64,000 nucleotides of DNA, taken from positions 45,308,501 through 45,372,500 of the forward strand of contig CM032117.1 in NCBI GenBank assembly GCA_018894105.1. Reading direction: 5' to 3'. This DNA comes from Jacaranda mimosifolia. Its lineage: Eukaryota > Streptophyta > Magnoliopsida > Lamiales > Bignoniaceae. Numbering within the stretch: the stretch's first letter is position 1; each line of letters opens with the position of its first letter. Both the position numbers and the translations under genes were made by a program. Under the pieces are notes generated by a model. That model saw only the letters and a list, made by a program, of their open reading frames with translations. It was not told the origin of the DNA and searched no databases. Below are positions 35,477-45,902 of the stretch, one piece after another.

Positions 35477-36032
35477 AAGCTGGCACCTTTACAGCTTTCG
35501 GTTGCTTTTGCTTTGTTGGTTTTGTCGTTTGTTTGTATTATTGTCCTTTGCCTTTTATTTTGTCTAAAGGTGTTTTTAAATTATTGTCCTTGTTGTCGGA
35601 TGTGTCAGATATGTACTGTAGCACAACTGTTGTAAGTTTGTCGTGTGTTAATTCTCCCTCTATGTAAAGGGATGAATTCTACTAAGTTTGTAATCTGATT
35701 TGGAAGGAGAGTGAAATAAAATATATCTTTGAAGCATCTCCAGTTTCCTTTACCATTTCCAGTTTCTTTACTATTCCGCTACCTTCTCCGATCTTTAAAA
35801 ATTGAGTATGCTCTGCAATTGCCTTTAATAGGATCCTCTGCATCAGAAAGATTTTTAGTTTTCAGTTTTCCTTCTCTAAGTTTAGTTTTCTAGCCTTGCT
35901 CAGTTTTCTACTCTTGACTTTGATCCTGACCGAAGCATGTGTCTTAGCATAAGAAGACACACCCTTGTTGTTGCCCACAGTTGAGGCCTTTCCCGGCGGA
36001 CGTCATACCTTGCTAAGATACCGGCTTCTAGT
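35477..36032 (+). promoter_or_regulatory. Viral intergenic region, + copy
   Basis: Non-coding 0.56 kb between the last viral ORF and the tRNA primer site. It holds a TATA-like TCTATGTAAAGGG near 35659-35671 and an AATAAAATATAT poly(A)-signal-like word near 35715, as expected for the promoter and polyadenylation region of a caulimovirid. The part from 35769 to 36036 is repeated at 40573-40840. Confidence 0.65.
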
Positions 36033-36045
36033 TGGTATCAGAGCC
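36033..36045 (+). other. Initiator tRNA-Met primer-binding site, viral + copy
   Basis: TGGTATCAGAGCC is complementary to the 3' end of plant initiator tRNA-Met, which primes minus-strand DNA synthesis in caulimovirids. It directly precedes the ATG at 36046. Confidence 0.92.
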
Positions 36046-37545
36046 ATGGATAGTTTACTACCCAGGCCAGTTACCTCTACCTTATCTTCTTCATCTATCC
36101 TTGTTCCTAGTAACAATTTTCGTCAATCCAATGCTTCTAAGATAGACTCCCTATATGAAATTACCTATTTCCCCGATAATGAAAAAGTTCCGCTTACCAA
36201 TTTGCCTCTCATTAACCCCTATAATGCTTTCACTAAACCTAGGTCTTCCTTCACCAAAACAGTTAAAAGCCTCATCACTCCTTCCAAAGTTCAGGTCAAG
36301 GAGTATGTTCAAGCCTCTGCCTTTGATCATCACTTTCTACCAGCTACAGAAAAGGAGCAAATGGTTTCGATCGAGTTACCCTCTCACTTACCAAGGTTAT
36401 GGCTTTCAGAAGGATATACACATATCCATTTTGGAGCCATAAGGTTTGCTCTCACTCTTCATGGACGAAAAGGCTTACCTACTACAGCAAGGATAGCTCT
36501 CTTGGATACCCGATACTCTAACTATCAGCATGCATGTATTGGCACAGTTCAAACAACGTTGAATTCAGGAACAGTTCTTGTTACAATGTTCCCTAACTTC
36601 AACCTGCCAATATCAGATCCATGCTTACAGTCGGCACTCAAGCTCCAGATTCAAATATGTGGAGCAGTCCCTACGGCTACAACCTATTCTGCAACTCTTC
36701 ATTACCAGATGGTGTACAGGATTCAAAATCATTCAATTGATTTTGCTTATCCTCAGGAGACAAATGAAGCATTGTTAATCTCTGTGGACACGGATCATAT
36801 ACCCAGTTGTACGTATGTCCCCAGACAATTACCAAAGGAGGAATTGCAGAAATTGATTCCTGACTCGTGGATCACGGCCTATGAACAAAATCACCAAGCG
36901 TCAAGGGAATCAAAGCCGATCCAGTCTACTGAACCATCCTTTCACAAAAATAAAGATGGGTCAGTAGAGATTAAGTTCCAAAAGCAGAAAGAGAAGACCG
37001 GAGTTCCAAGCTGTTTCAATCCTACCTATTCTATTGGTCCTGAAATGTCAATTTATGGATTTGATGGATGTGGCAGTCCTATTTATGCACCACCAGAAGC
37101 TCCTGAAGTTCCTGAAGCTCCTAGACAAAGACCATCAAGATTATCTAGGGATGATCCTTTTGTGGATACTTTAGGACAACCTTCAGGTAAATTTGACTAC
37201 CTGGTCAAATATACTCCACCGCCTCCAACACAGTGGCCAACAACACATACTGGATGTGGAGTTCAAGAGGGATATGAAGACAGCGATGATGAGGAATACT
37301 ACAAAGATGATAATGACTGTATTCCACTCATGCCCTCAGACTTCTATACATACGATGAACCAATCCCCAATCAGATTATGATGTTTGGTCCTTCTTCCTC
37401 TTCCTTCCAACAATTGAATTATCCTCCTAAGGAAATTCAAACTCCAGGGTATAATCACTCTTGGAAGGTTAGGAATCCTACTGCCCGCAGATCAGACGGT
37501 TCAACAGTGGAAGTTACAGCTGCTGAAGCAACTCTCAACTGGTAG
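36046..37545 (+). pseudogene. Viral movement protein region of polyprotein, + copy
   Basis: The ATG at 36046 is preferred over the upstream in-frame ATG at 35965, because the latter lies inside the intergenic region and before the primer site. The first 270 residues contain a 30K-superfamily movement domain (RIALLDTRYSNYQ with the conserved Asp, then a beta-rich stretch). Such proteins open plasmodesmata for cell-to-cell spread. An acidic, Pro-rich linker follows. The frame ends in TAG at 37543-37545. The minus copy does not have this stop, and the next frame continues in phase, so this is a private nonsense mutation. The minus copy lacks the movement domain. Confidence 0.85.
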
Positions 37546-39438
37546 TCTGAAAATGCAGTAGTTCAAAATCATATGCTGCAGAAAATTGTAAAAAGCCAGG
37601 AGAGGATTGAAGCTAAGATGGAGAACCAGATCGCAGCAACAATTCAATCCTTGAAGGAAAGGATTGACATGGTGCATAATGAAATCATGAGACTTCTCCA
37701 AACCTCACAGCCATTCAGTCATAAAGAACAGGAGATTAGGACACTAAAAACCCAGTTAAAGTCTCTAGAAGAACAGTACCAGAGAGACTCTATTTGGAGC
37801 AGGCCAGAACCCTCAGTGTCTTCCTATCCTGTTGTTTCACAACCACTTCATGGGCTGGATAATTTCAAGAAGAAGTTTGGAGATTCATCTTCATTCTTTT
37901 CCCCAGAAGAGTACAAAAGAAAAAGCAATCCTCAAACCTCTACAGCATTGAGCACAACTGAACCGACAGTTTCAAAGCCACCACAGTTCATGATGCAGAA
38001 TTCCTCTACTTCAAATCCACTAACTGATTATCTCAAAAAGGTTGCTGATCGTGAGGAACACAAGCCAAACAGACCATGGCCAGTGTTTGTTACAGAAGAT
38101 ATCAGTGATACAGAGGAACTCTCAGAAGACATCCCGTTACTTTTTATGAATCAATCTCCAGAAGAAAGACCTCCAGATACTCCACAAGAGCCAGTTGTTG
38201 ATGACGAACCAGAAACCAGTCAACAAGATCAACAAAGGAATGTTCCTGATCATTCCTATTCTAGCAATTCAGGACATCTGTTCTCTTTTGATGGTATTCC
38301 CCCTTCTCAGTGGAAGGACAGGATTCATGAAATGATGTCTTGGTGTGTGACAGAACTTCAAAAACCAGGTGCTAATCTTACTGGTGTTATTAATGGTTTT
38401 ACTGCTAGAATGATTGGTACGCTGAAAGAATGGTGGTATGCTCTTGGAGAATATCGACAGATCCAAGCCAGAAACGCACCAAACATAGAAACCTTCATGA
38501 ATTATATTTATGTTGAGTTTCTGGGGCAGCATCAAAACAATATTGATGTTGCTAGGGAGGAGTTCTTCAAGATGAAATGCTGCTCTTTTGAAAGAAAGGA
38601 CATGGAAAAGCATTTCCAACGGATGTCTCAAAAGTTCTATATTCTTGGTGGGATGGACAATCCAAATCTGAAGCAAGCCTACATCAATTCCATTCCTGAG
38701 TCCCTTGGACGTGAAGCCCTAAGACTAATTGAGCTGAGAGGACGAACACTTGAAAATGTCTCTCTTGGAGAAATCTACCAATTCGTTTTCAAGGCCCTGG
38801 AAAAACTATGCAATAATTGGAAGTTTTTCAAAGAATTCCAGGAGACAGGGAGAAAATTCTCAAAGGAGTGTGACAGGAAAGATCTTCAGATCAAGTGCAA
38901 ATCAGACAAGTGCCAGTGTCCAGAAAAATCTCACAAGCATCATAGAAGATTCAGAAAGCATCGTCACCAGTATCACCAACAATGGAGACCCAGGAGGAGA
39001 CGAAGATATTTCAGGAGAAAGTTCTCAAAGAACAAAGGAGACAGGTGCCATATCTGCCATAAGCAAGGTCACTGGGCTAGGAACTGTCCTAACAAGAAAA
39101 GGGATAAGATACTCAAACAGGTGTTTCAGCTGACCCAGTGTGATCTTGAAAATGAGGATCTGGAATCACTCTTTTCTGAGGAGGACGAGCCCTCTGAAAA
39201 GACGTTGTTTGCCCTGGAAGATGTCTCTGAAGAAGACTCTTCTTCTGAGGATGAGATCAATGAAGATCAGCTTCCTATCTTCGGAATTCAATTCATTGGT
39301 CTTGCTCTTGCAGTACCGTTTGTGCAGGTACTACTTATTCCTCATAAATATGACAACCCTATAACTTTGGTTGGTTTGATTGATACAGGGGCATCCAAAT
39401 CAATCCTCAATCCAAGAGTTTTACCTGCCTCGTTCTAG
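37546..39438 (+). pseudogene. Viral coat/zinc-knuckle and protease region, + copy
   Basis: In phase with the preceding frame. It begins with a coiled-coil-like segment (about 37560-37800), then a Pro/Ser/Glu-rich part and a capsid-like region near 38280-38800. A very basic stretch (38940-39020, many Arg and His) precedes a CCHC zinc knuckle at 39046-39087 (CHICHKQGHWARNC), both for nucleic-acid packaging. The aspartic protease motif DTGAS lies at 39382-39396. TAG at 39436-39438 stops the frame inside the protease domain; the same stop is present in the minus copy. Confidence 0.88.
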
Positions 39439-40602
39439 AAAAAACATCATGAAGTCTTTCAGGTTGCTAACAGTGAGAATCTAATAATAGACCTGATTAG
39501 CAAGCCTGTTAAGTTACAATTCTTCCCAGAACTCTCCATTACCCATAAATTCCTTGGTTCCTCTTTACCTAAGCAAGATGTTGTGATTGGGTTTGATATC
39601 ATTAAACAGCTTTGGGAGAAGAAAGTAATACCTAAGTCAGAAGGTCTTAGATTTAAGTCTTATTTTCTTCCCTATATCAAACCACGTTATAACATCTCTT
39701 TCCAATTTGAATCCGTTACTGATATACATACCCTTCTAATAAGAGATTGTTGTGCAGAATCTCATTCTGATTTCCTCCATAAATGCACAAATCCCCTTTG
39801 GAAAAACCCAGAGTTTTTTGTACAGCTTCCTTTTAAAAAAGATATAAATATAAACCCTACTAAAGCCAGTCATCCAGGAATGCCTCCAGAACAACTTGAA
39901 CTAGCTACCAGAGAATTAGCTCAGCTACGTGATGAAGGTCTTATTGAAGCTACCAATTCTCCATGGGCTAGTCAGGCATTCTATGTAAATAAAAGATCAG
40001 AACAGGCGAGGGGAAAAATGAGATTGGTGATCAACTACAAACCCCTCAACTACTTTTTTGCTGATGAGAAGTTCCCGTTGCAGAATCGGAATTGCCTATT
40101 TTCTAATTTGACCAAAGCCAATGTATTCTCAAAGTTTGATCTGAAAGTAGGCTTTTGGCAGATAGGCATGCATCCAGAAGATCGGTACAAGACAGCATTC
40201 TGCATCCCAAATGCTCATTTCCAGTGGACGGTCATTCCTTTTGGTCTAAAAACAGCTCCATCATTATTCCAGAAAGCTATGGTTCAAATCTTTGAGCCTT
40301 TGTTCCCAAATGCATTAGTATACATTGATGATATTTTGTTGTTTTCTGAAGATATGCAGACGCACTCATTCCTTCTGCATAAGTTTGGGGACTTAGTTCG
40401 ACAATATGGAATAATGCTTTCGGAGAAAAAGATGACCATCGTACAGAATGAAATAGAGTTCTTGGGAATGTTTATTAAGGATGGACAGTATTCATTACAG
40501 CCTCACATTGCTACTGAGCTTCTCAAGTTTCCTGACAATTTGGAATCCAAGCAGCAGATTCAGCAGTTTCTTTACTATTCCGCTACCTTCTCCGATCTTT
40601 AA
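39439..40602 (+). pseudogene. Viral protease end and reverse transcriptase, + copy, truncated
   Basis: The reading stays in phase after the shared TAG and gives the second half of the protease (to about 39600), then RT with KMRLVINYKPLN, FSKFDLKVGFWQI, TVIPFGLKTAPSLFQ and the catalytic YIDD at 40321-40332. RT copies the viral pregenome into DNA. After codon homology ends at the 9-bp word CAGTTTCTT (40564-40572) the sequence changes to intergenic-region DNA, so the RT thumb end, RNase H and the C-terminal region are missing. The stop at 40602 lies in unrelated sequence. Confidence 0.9.
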
Positions 40603-40840
40603 AAATTGAGTATGCTCAGCAGTTGCCTTTAATAGGATCCTCTGCATCAGAAAGATTTTTAGTTTTCAGTTTTCCTTCTCTAAGTTTAGTTTTCTGGCCT
40701 TGCTCAGTTTTCTACTCTTGACTTTGATCCTGACCGAAGCATGTGTCTTAGCATAAGAGGACACGCCCTTGTTGTTGCCCACAGTTGAGGCCTTTCCCGG
40801 CGGACGTCATACCTTGCTAAGATACCGGCTTCTAGTTGGT
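40573..40840 (+). repeat. Second, partial copy of viral intergenic region ending at the primer site
   Basis: Matches 35769-36036 over 268 bp without indels and with only a few substitutions (for example TGCTCAGCAG for TGCTCTGCAA). It ends at TAGTTGGT, within the first bases of the tRNA primer site, where it is joined to the inverted copy. It lacks the TATA-like and poly(A)-like words. Confidence 0.9.
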
Positions 40841-41514
40841 GCCAGCTTTTACTTAGTCAAAAAGCCAGCAGGAAATAGGCCAAACACCATGCTTGATGTA
40901 TTTTGTGGTGGAGTCTGACTCAATGGGTTGTTAAGGTCAAAAGTAATCCCAGCTTTTTCCATCCATTGTGATTCCTGCTCATAAGGGTCCTGTGAATCCA
41001 TCATGTCATCTTGATCAATTATTTTCTCCTTACCCTTATCTGATGAAGTAGGAATCGTTGGGGCGAATGTAGAAACAACTGGAAACGAGCATGGGACAGT
41101 AGCAGCAGCACCCTGGGAAGACTTATTATGGGAAAGTGAATTCCAATTTGTTTTGAAATAAGTCTTCGAACATCCCCACATATGCTCTGGAGTAGTCCTA
41201 TTGTACTCTGAATAAAACTGCTCAAAGTAAGCGCTGGCATCATTTTGCAGTTGTATAGCATAGTCAATAGACATTTGTTCCCACGGAGCATCATCTTCAA
41301 ATCTGGGCCATATTTGGGGTGGAACAATAGAATTATTCTCTGCCATTTTTCTCTGGAATTCTCTGATCTCACTTCCATGTTCAAAAAACTCCTTGTTGAG
41401 AAAATAGGGGAAAACCCCATATTCTTGAGTAAAAATATGGTAAGTTATGGATGTGAGGAGAACTTTGTCTTGAAAGGATAAAAATAACAGAGACTCCTGG
41501 TTCAGCTCTTCCAA
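40838..41514 (-). pseudogene. C-terminal viral ORF region, minus copy, part 2
   Basis: The frame 40849-41514 (221 residues) ends with a FGLFPAGFLT tail and TAA. It includes ENNSIVPPQIWPRFEDDAPW, a Ser/Thr/Gly-rich stretch and an acidic patch (DQDDMMDSQDPYEQES). No domain is recognised. It appears to continue the frame 41381-41980 after a frame shift near 41480-41530. A downstream region of unknown function after RNase H is also reported for some florendovirus-like genomes. Confidence 0.65.
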
Positions 41515-41980
41515 CCTGTTTAATTTGAATTATTTTGAATAATTTCATCCAAATTGATAAAGGATAAAACCATTCAAGAAATGATCTGGCACAGGGATTA
41601 TCATCATAGTCATCAAACCATCCGCTGTGTAATTCTGCTATCCATCTGATAGATTGCTCAATAGGAAATTCCACAGCAATCTTCCATTGTTCTAGCATGT
41701 ACCAAAGCATGCAAATTAGATCTTTGGAAAACATGAGGTGGAAAGGATTAGAGACACTGAACAGGGTGAAGAATGGATAGTCTGGATGGAAACCTAAACC
41801 ACCAAAAGTGTGAAGTCCAGTTTTTCTGACAGTAAGGGATTGGTATTTTAACATTAACTCTTTAGCTTTGGACTTAAGGGTTTTGGTTTTGATTAGGTCA
41901 AACAATTCTGGAGGAAGGCTGTCAAGGGGGAAATCATAAAAGGTAGGATTTTTTAAGGTGGTGCAGGAGAAAACATGCAA
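41381..41980 (-). pseudogene. C-terminal viral ORF region, minus copy, part 1
   Basis: About 199 residues directly after RNase H, rich in aromatic residues (GGLGFHPDYPFFTLF, WIAELHSGWFDDYDDN). No catalytic motif is recognised. The overlap with the next frame indicates a frame shift rather than two overlapping genes. This region exists only in the minus copy in full. Confidence 0.6.
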
Positions 41981-42378
41981 ATGATGGGAATATGACTTCT
42001 GGGTATTTCAAAGAATTTAGGCCTGGAAAGAAGATCTGCAAGAACATTGCTCTTCCCTTTGATATGGTTGACAGTAAAAGAATACTGAGAAAACCATTCC
42101 GCCCATCTGAGTAATTGCTTAGGAGGAATAGTATGGGGTTTAAAACTCAGCATTTTAGGGAAGGCAGTCATGTCCATCTCTACAAAGAAATGAAGGCCTA
42201 CAAGATGAAACTGGAACTTTTCAATTCCTTTCTTTACCGCCAAAATCTCCTTGTAGGTAGAGTGGTAATGTTGTTCTGCTATCTTGAAAGAACCACTCTT
42301 GAAACCACACACTTTTCTCTTTCCTTCATTTTCTTCAATGAGAACAGCAGCCCAGAAAGTATCACTAGCATCTGTCTA
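41953..42378 (-). pseudogene. Viral RNase H, minus copy
   Basis: Recognisable parts are TDASDTFWAAVLIEE (first catalytic Asp), KEILAVKKGIEKF (Glu), HFFVEMDMTAF and a terminal KSNVLADLLSRP with the last Asp. RNase H removes the RNA template during viral DNA synthesis. A TAG at 42376-42378 separates it from RT just before TDAS, so the RT-RNase H fusion is broken in this copy. Confidence 0.85.
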
Positions 42379-43698
42379 AAGAATCCTTTTCCCATCTGAA
42401 GGAATCTGTAGAGGAGGAAGCTTCTGAATAACAGCTTTATTGGCGAGAACTGCTTTCCTCTGTGCACTGGACCATTGTGGAGGATTTTTCTTGAGCATAT
42501 CCTGTAGTGGTCTGATGATTGATGCGAGTCTTGGAATGAAATCCGCAGCATAGTTAATAACTCCAAGAAACTGTTGAATCTGCTGCTTGGATTCCAAATT
42601 GTCAGGAAACTTGAGAAGCTCAGTAGCAATGTGAGGCTGTAATGAATACTGTCCATCCTTAATAAACATTCCCAAGAACTCTATTTCATTCTGTGCGATG
42701 GTCATCTTTTTCTCCGAAAGCATTATTCCATATTGTCGAACTAAGTCCCCAAACTTATGCAGAAAGAATGAGTGCATCTGCATATCTTCAGAAAACAACA
42801 AAATATCATCAATGTATACTAATACATTTGGGAACAAAGGCTCAAAGATTTGAACCATAGCTTTCTGGAATAATAATGGAGCTGTTTTTAGACCAAAAGG
42901 AATGACCGTCCACTGGAAATGAGCATTTGGGATGCAGAATGCTGTCTTGTACCGATCTTCTGGATGCATGCCTATCTGCCAAAAGCCTACTTTCAGATCA
43001 AACTTTGAGAATACATTGGCTTTGGTCAAATTAGAAAATAGGCAATTCCGATTCTGCAACGGGAACTTCTTATCAGCAAAAAAGTAGTTGAGGGGTTTGT
43101 AGTTGATCACCAATCTCATTTTTCCCCTCGCCTGTTCTGATCTTTTATTTACATAGAATGCCTGACTAGCCCATGGAGAATTGGTAGCTTCAATAAGACC
43201 TTCATCACGTAGCTGAGCTAATTCTCTGGTAGCTAGTTCAAGTTGTTCTGGAGGCATTCCTGGATGACTGGCTTTAGTAGGGTTTATATTTATATCTTTT
43301 TTAAAAGGAAGCTGTACAAAAAACTCTGGGTTTTTCCAAAGGGGATTTGTGCATTTATGGAGGAAATCAGAATGAGATTCTGCACAACAATCTCTTATTA
43401 GAAGGGTATGTATATCAGTAACGGATTCAAATTGGAAAGAGATGTTATAACGTGGTTTGATATAGGGAAGAAAATAAGACTTAAATCTAAGACCTTCTGA
43501 CTTAGGTATTACTTTCTTCTCCCAAAGCTGTTTAATGATATCAAACCCAATCACAACATCTTGCTTAGGTAAAGAGGAACCAAGGAATTTATGGGTAATG
43601 GAGAGTTCTGGGAAGAATTGTAACTTAACAGGCTTGCTAATCAGGTCTATTATTAGATTCTCACTGTTAGCAACCTGAAAGACTTCATGATGTTTTTT
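42376..43698 (-). pseudogene. Viral protease end and reverse transcriptase, minus copy
   Basis: In-phase reading from the shared TAG (43699-43701) down to 42376. It matches 39439-40572 of the + copy with only five or six amino-acid differences over the shared part, and continues past the + copy breakpoint (GVINYAADFIPRLASIIRPLQ). The catalytic YIDD is at 42805-42816. This is the only copy with the complete RT thumb. Confidence 0.9.
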
Positions 43699-44778
43699 CT
43701 AGAACGAGGCAGGTAAAACTCTTGGATTGAGGATTGATTTGGATGCCCCTGTATCAATCAAACCAACCAAAGTTATAGGGTTGTCATATTTATGAGGAAT
43801 AAGTAGCACCTGCACAAACGGTACTGCAAGAGCAAGACCAATGAACTGAATTCCGAAGATAGGAAGCTGATCTTCATTAATCTCATCCTCAGAAGAAGAG
43901 TCTTCTTCAGAGACATCTTCCAGGGCAAACAACGTCTTTTCAGAGGGCTCGTCCTCCTCAGAAAAGAGTGATTCCAGATCCTCATTTTCAAGATCACACT
44001 GGGTCAGCTGAAACACCTGTTTGAGTATCTTATCCCTTTTCTTGTTAGGACAGTTCCTAGCCCAGTGACCTTGCTTATGGCAGATATGGCACCTGTCTCC
44101 TTTGTTCTTTGAGAACTTTCTCCTGAAATATCTTCGTCTCCTCCTGGGTCTCCATTGTTGGTGATACTGGTGACGATGCTTTCTGAATCTTCTATGATGC
44201 TTGTGAGATTTTTCTGGACACTGGCACTTGTCTGATTTGCACTTGATCTGAAGATCTTTCCTGTCACACTCCTTTGAGAATTTTCTCCCTGTCTCCTGGA
44301 ATTCTTTGAAAAACTTCCAATTATTGCACAGTTTTTCCAGGGCCTTGAAAACGAATTGGTAGATTTCTCCAAGAGAGACATTTTCAAGTGTTCGTCCTCT
44401 CAGCTCAATTAGTCTTAGGGCTTCACGTCCAAGGGACTCAGGAATGGAATTGATGTAGGCTTGCTTCAGATTTGGATTGTCCATCCCACCAAGAATATAG
44501 AACTTTTGAGACATCCGTTGGAAATGCTTTTCCATGTCCTTTCTTTCAAAAGAGCAGCATTTCATCTTAAAGAACTCCTCCCTAGCAACATCAATATTGT
44601 TTTGATGCTGCCCCAGAAACTCAACATAAATATAATTCATGAAGGTTTCTATGTTTGGTGCGTTTCTGGCTTGGATCTGTCGATATTCTCCAAGAGCATA
44701 CCACTATTCTTTCAGCGTACCGGTCATTCTAGCAGTAAAACCATTAATAACACCAGTAAGATTAGCACCTGGTTTTGA
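43699..44778 (-). pseudogene. Viral coat/zinc-knuckle and protease region, minus copy
   Basis: Open from 44640 to 43699 with the basic stretch, CCHC knuckle (44050-44091) and DTGAS motif, nearly identical to the + copy. It ends at the same TAG as the + copy. Upstream it is broken by a private TAG at 44704-44706 (a Trp codon in the + copy) and a one-base deletion in an A run near 44773-44777. Confidence 0.88.
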
Positions 44779-45806
44779 AGTTCTGTCACACACCAAGACA
44801 TCATTTCATGAATCCTATCCTTCCACTGAGAAGGGGGAATATCATCAAAAGAGAACAGATGTCCTGAATTGCTAGAATAGGAATGATCAGGAACATTCCT
44901 TTGTTGACCTTGTTGACTGGTTTCTGGTTCGTCATCAACAACTGGCTCTTGTGGAGTATCTGGAGGTCTTTCTTCTGGAGATTGATTCATAAAAAGTAAC
45001 GGGATGTCTTCTGAGAGTTCCTCTGTATCACTGATATCTTCTGTAACAAACACTGGCCATGGTCTGTTTGGCTTGTGTTCCTCACGATCAGCAACCTTTT
45101 TGAGATAATCAGTGAGTGGATTTGAAGTAGAGGAATTCTGCATCATGAACTGTGGTGGCTTTGAAACTGTCGGTTCAGTTGTGCTCAATGCTGTAGAGGT
45201 TTGAGGATTGCTTTTTCTTTTGTACTCTTCCGAGGAAAAGAATGAAGATGAATCTCCAAACATCTTCTTGAAATTATCCAGCCCATGAAGTGGTTGTGAA
45301 ACAACAGGATAGGAAGACACTGAGGGTTCTGGCCTGCTCCAAATAGAGTCTCTCTGGTACTGTTCTTCTAGAGACTTTAATTGGGTTTTTAGTGTCCTAA
45401 TCTCCTGTTCTTTATGACTGAATGGCTGTGAGGTTTGGAGAAGTCTCATGATTTCATTATGCACCATGTCAATCCTTTCCTTCAAGGATTGAATTGTTGC
45501 TGCGATCTGGTTCTCCATCTTAGCTTCAATCCTCTCCTGGCTTTTTACAATTTTCTGCAGCATATGATTTTGAACTACTGCATTTTCAGACTGCCAGTTG
45601 AGAGTTGCTTCAGCAGCAGTAACTTCCACCGTTGAACCGTCTGATCTGCGGGCTGTAGGATTCCTAACCTTCCAAGAGTGATTATACCCTGGAGTTTGAA
45701 TTTCCTTAGGAGGATAATTCAATTGTTGGAAGGAAGAGGAAGAAGGACCAAACATCATAATCTGATTGGGGATTGGTTCATCGTATGTATAGAAGTCTGA
45801 GGGCAT
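44724..45806 (-). pseudogene. Viral linker and N-terminal coat region, minus copy
   Basis: This 360-residue frame matches the + copy across the place where the + copy has its TAG at 37543, so this copy is open there. It ends out of phase because of the one-base deletion near 44775. Confidence 0.85.
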
Positions 45807-45902
45807 GAGTGGAATACAGTCATCATCATCTTTGTAGTATTCCTCATCATCGCTGTCTTCATATCCCTCTTGAACTCCCCATCCAGTATGTGTTGTTGGC
45901 CA

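Noticed and set aside
35965..36045. Start of the viral movement protein at the ATG at 35965
   Set aside because: These 27 codons lie before and across the tRNA primer site and within the repeated intergenic region; the ATG at 36046 fits better.
39140..39364. Alternative-frame ORF over the viral zinc-knuckle/protease region, also present in the minus copy
   Set aside because: Its presence in both copies follows from their near identity; the main frame has the real motifs.
35769..40840. Direct repeats 35769-36036 and 40573-40840 as LTRs of a retrotransposon
   Set aside because: They lack TG/CA ends and target duplications, the first copy continues upstream into more viral intergenic DNA, and no integrase is present. 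They are better explained by a jump back into the viral intergenic region.
41245..42399. + strand frames over the minus viral copy
   Set aside because: They are antisense shadows of the RNase H and C-terminal viral regions.
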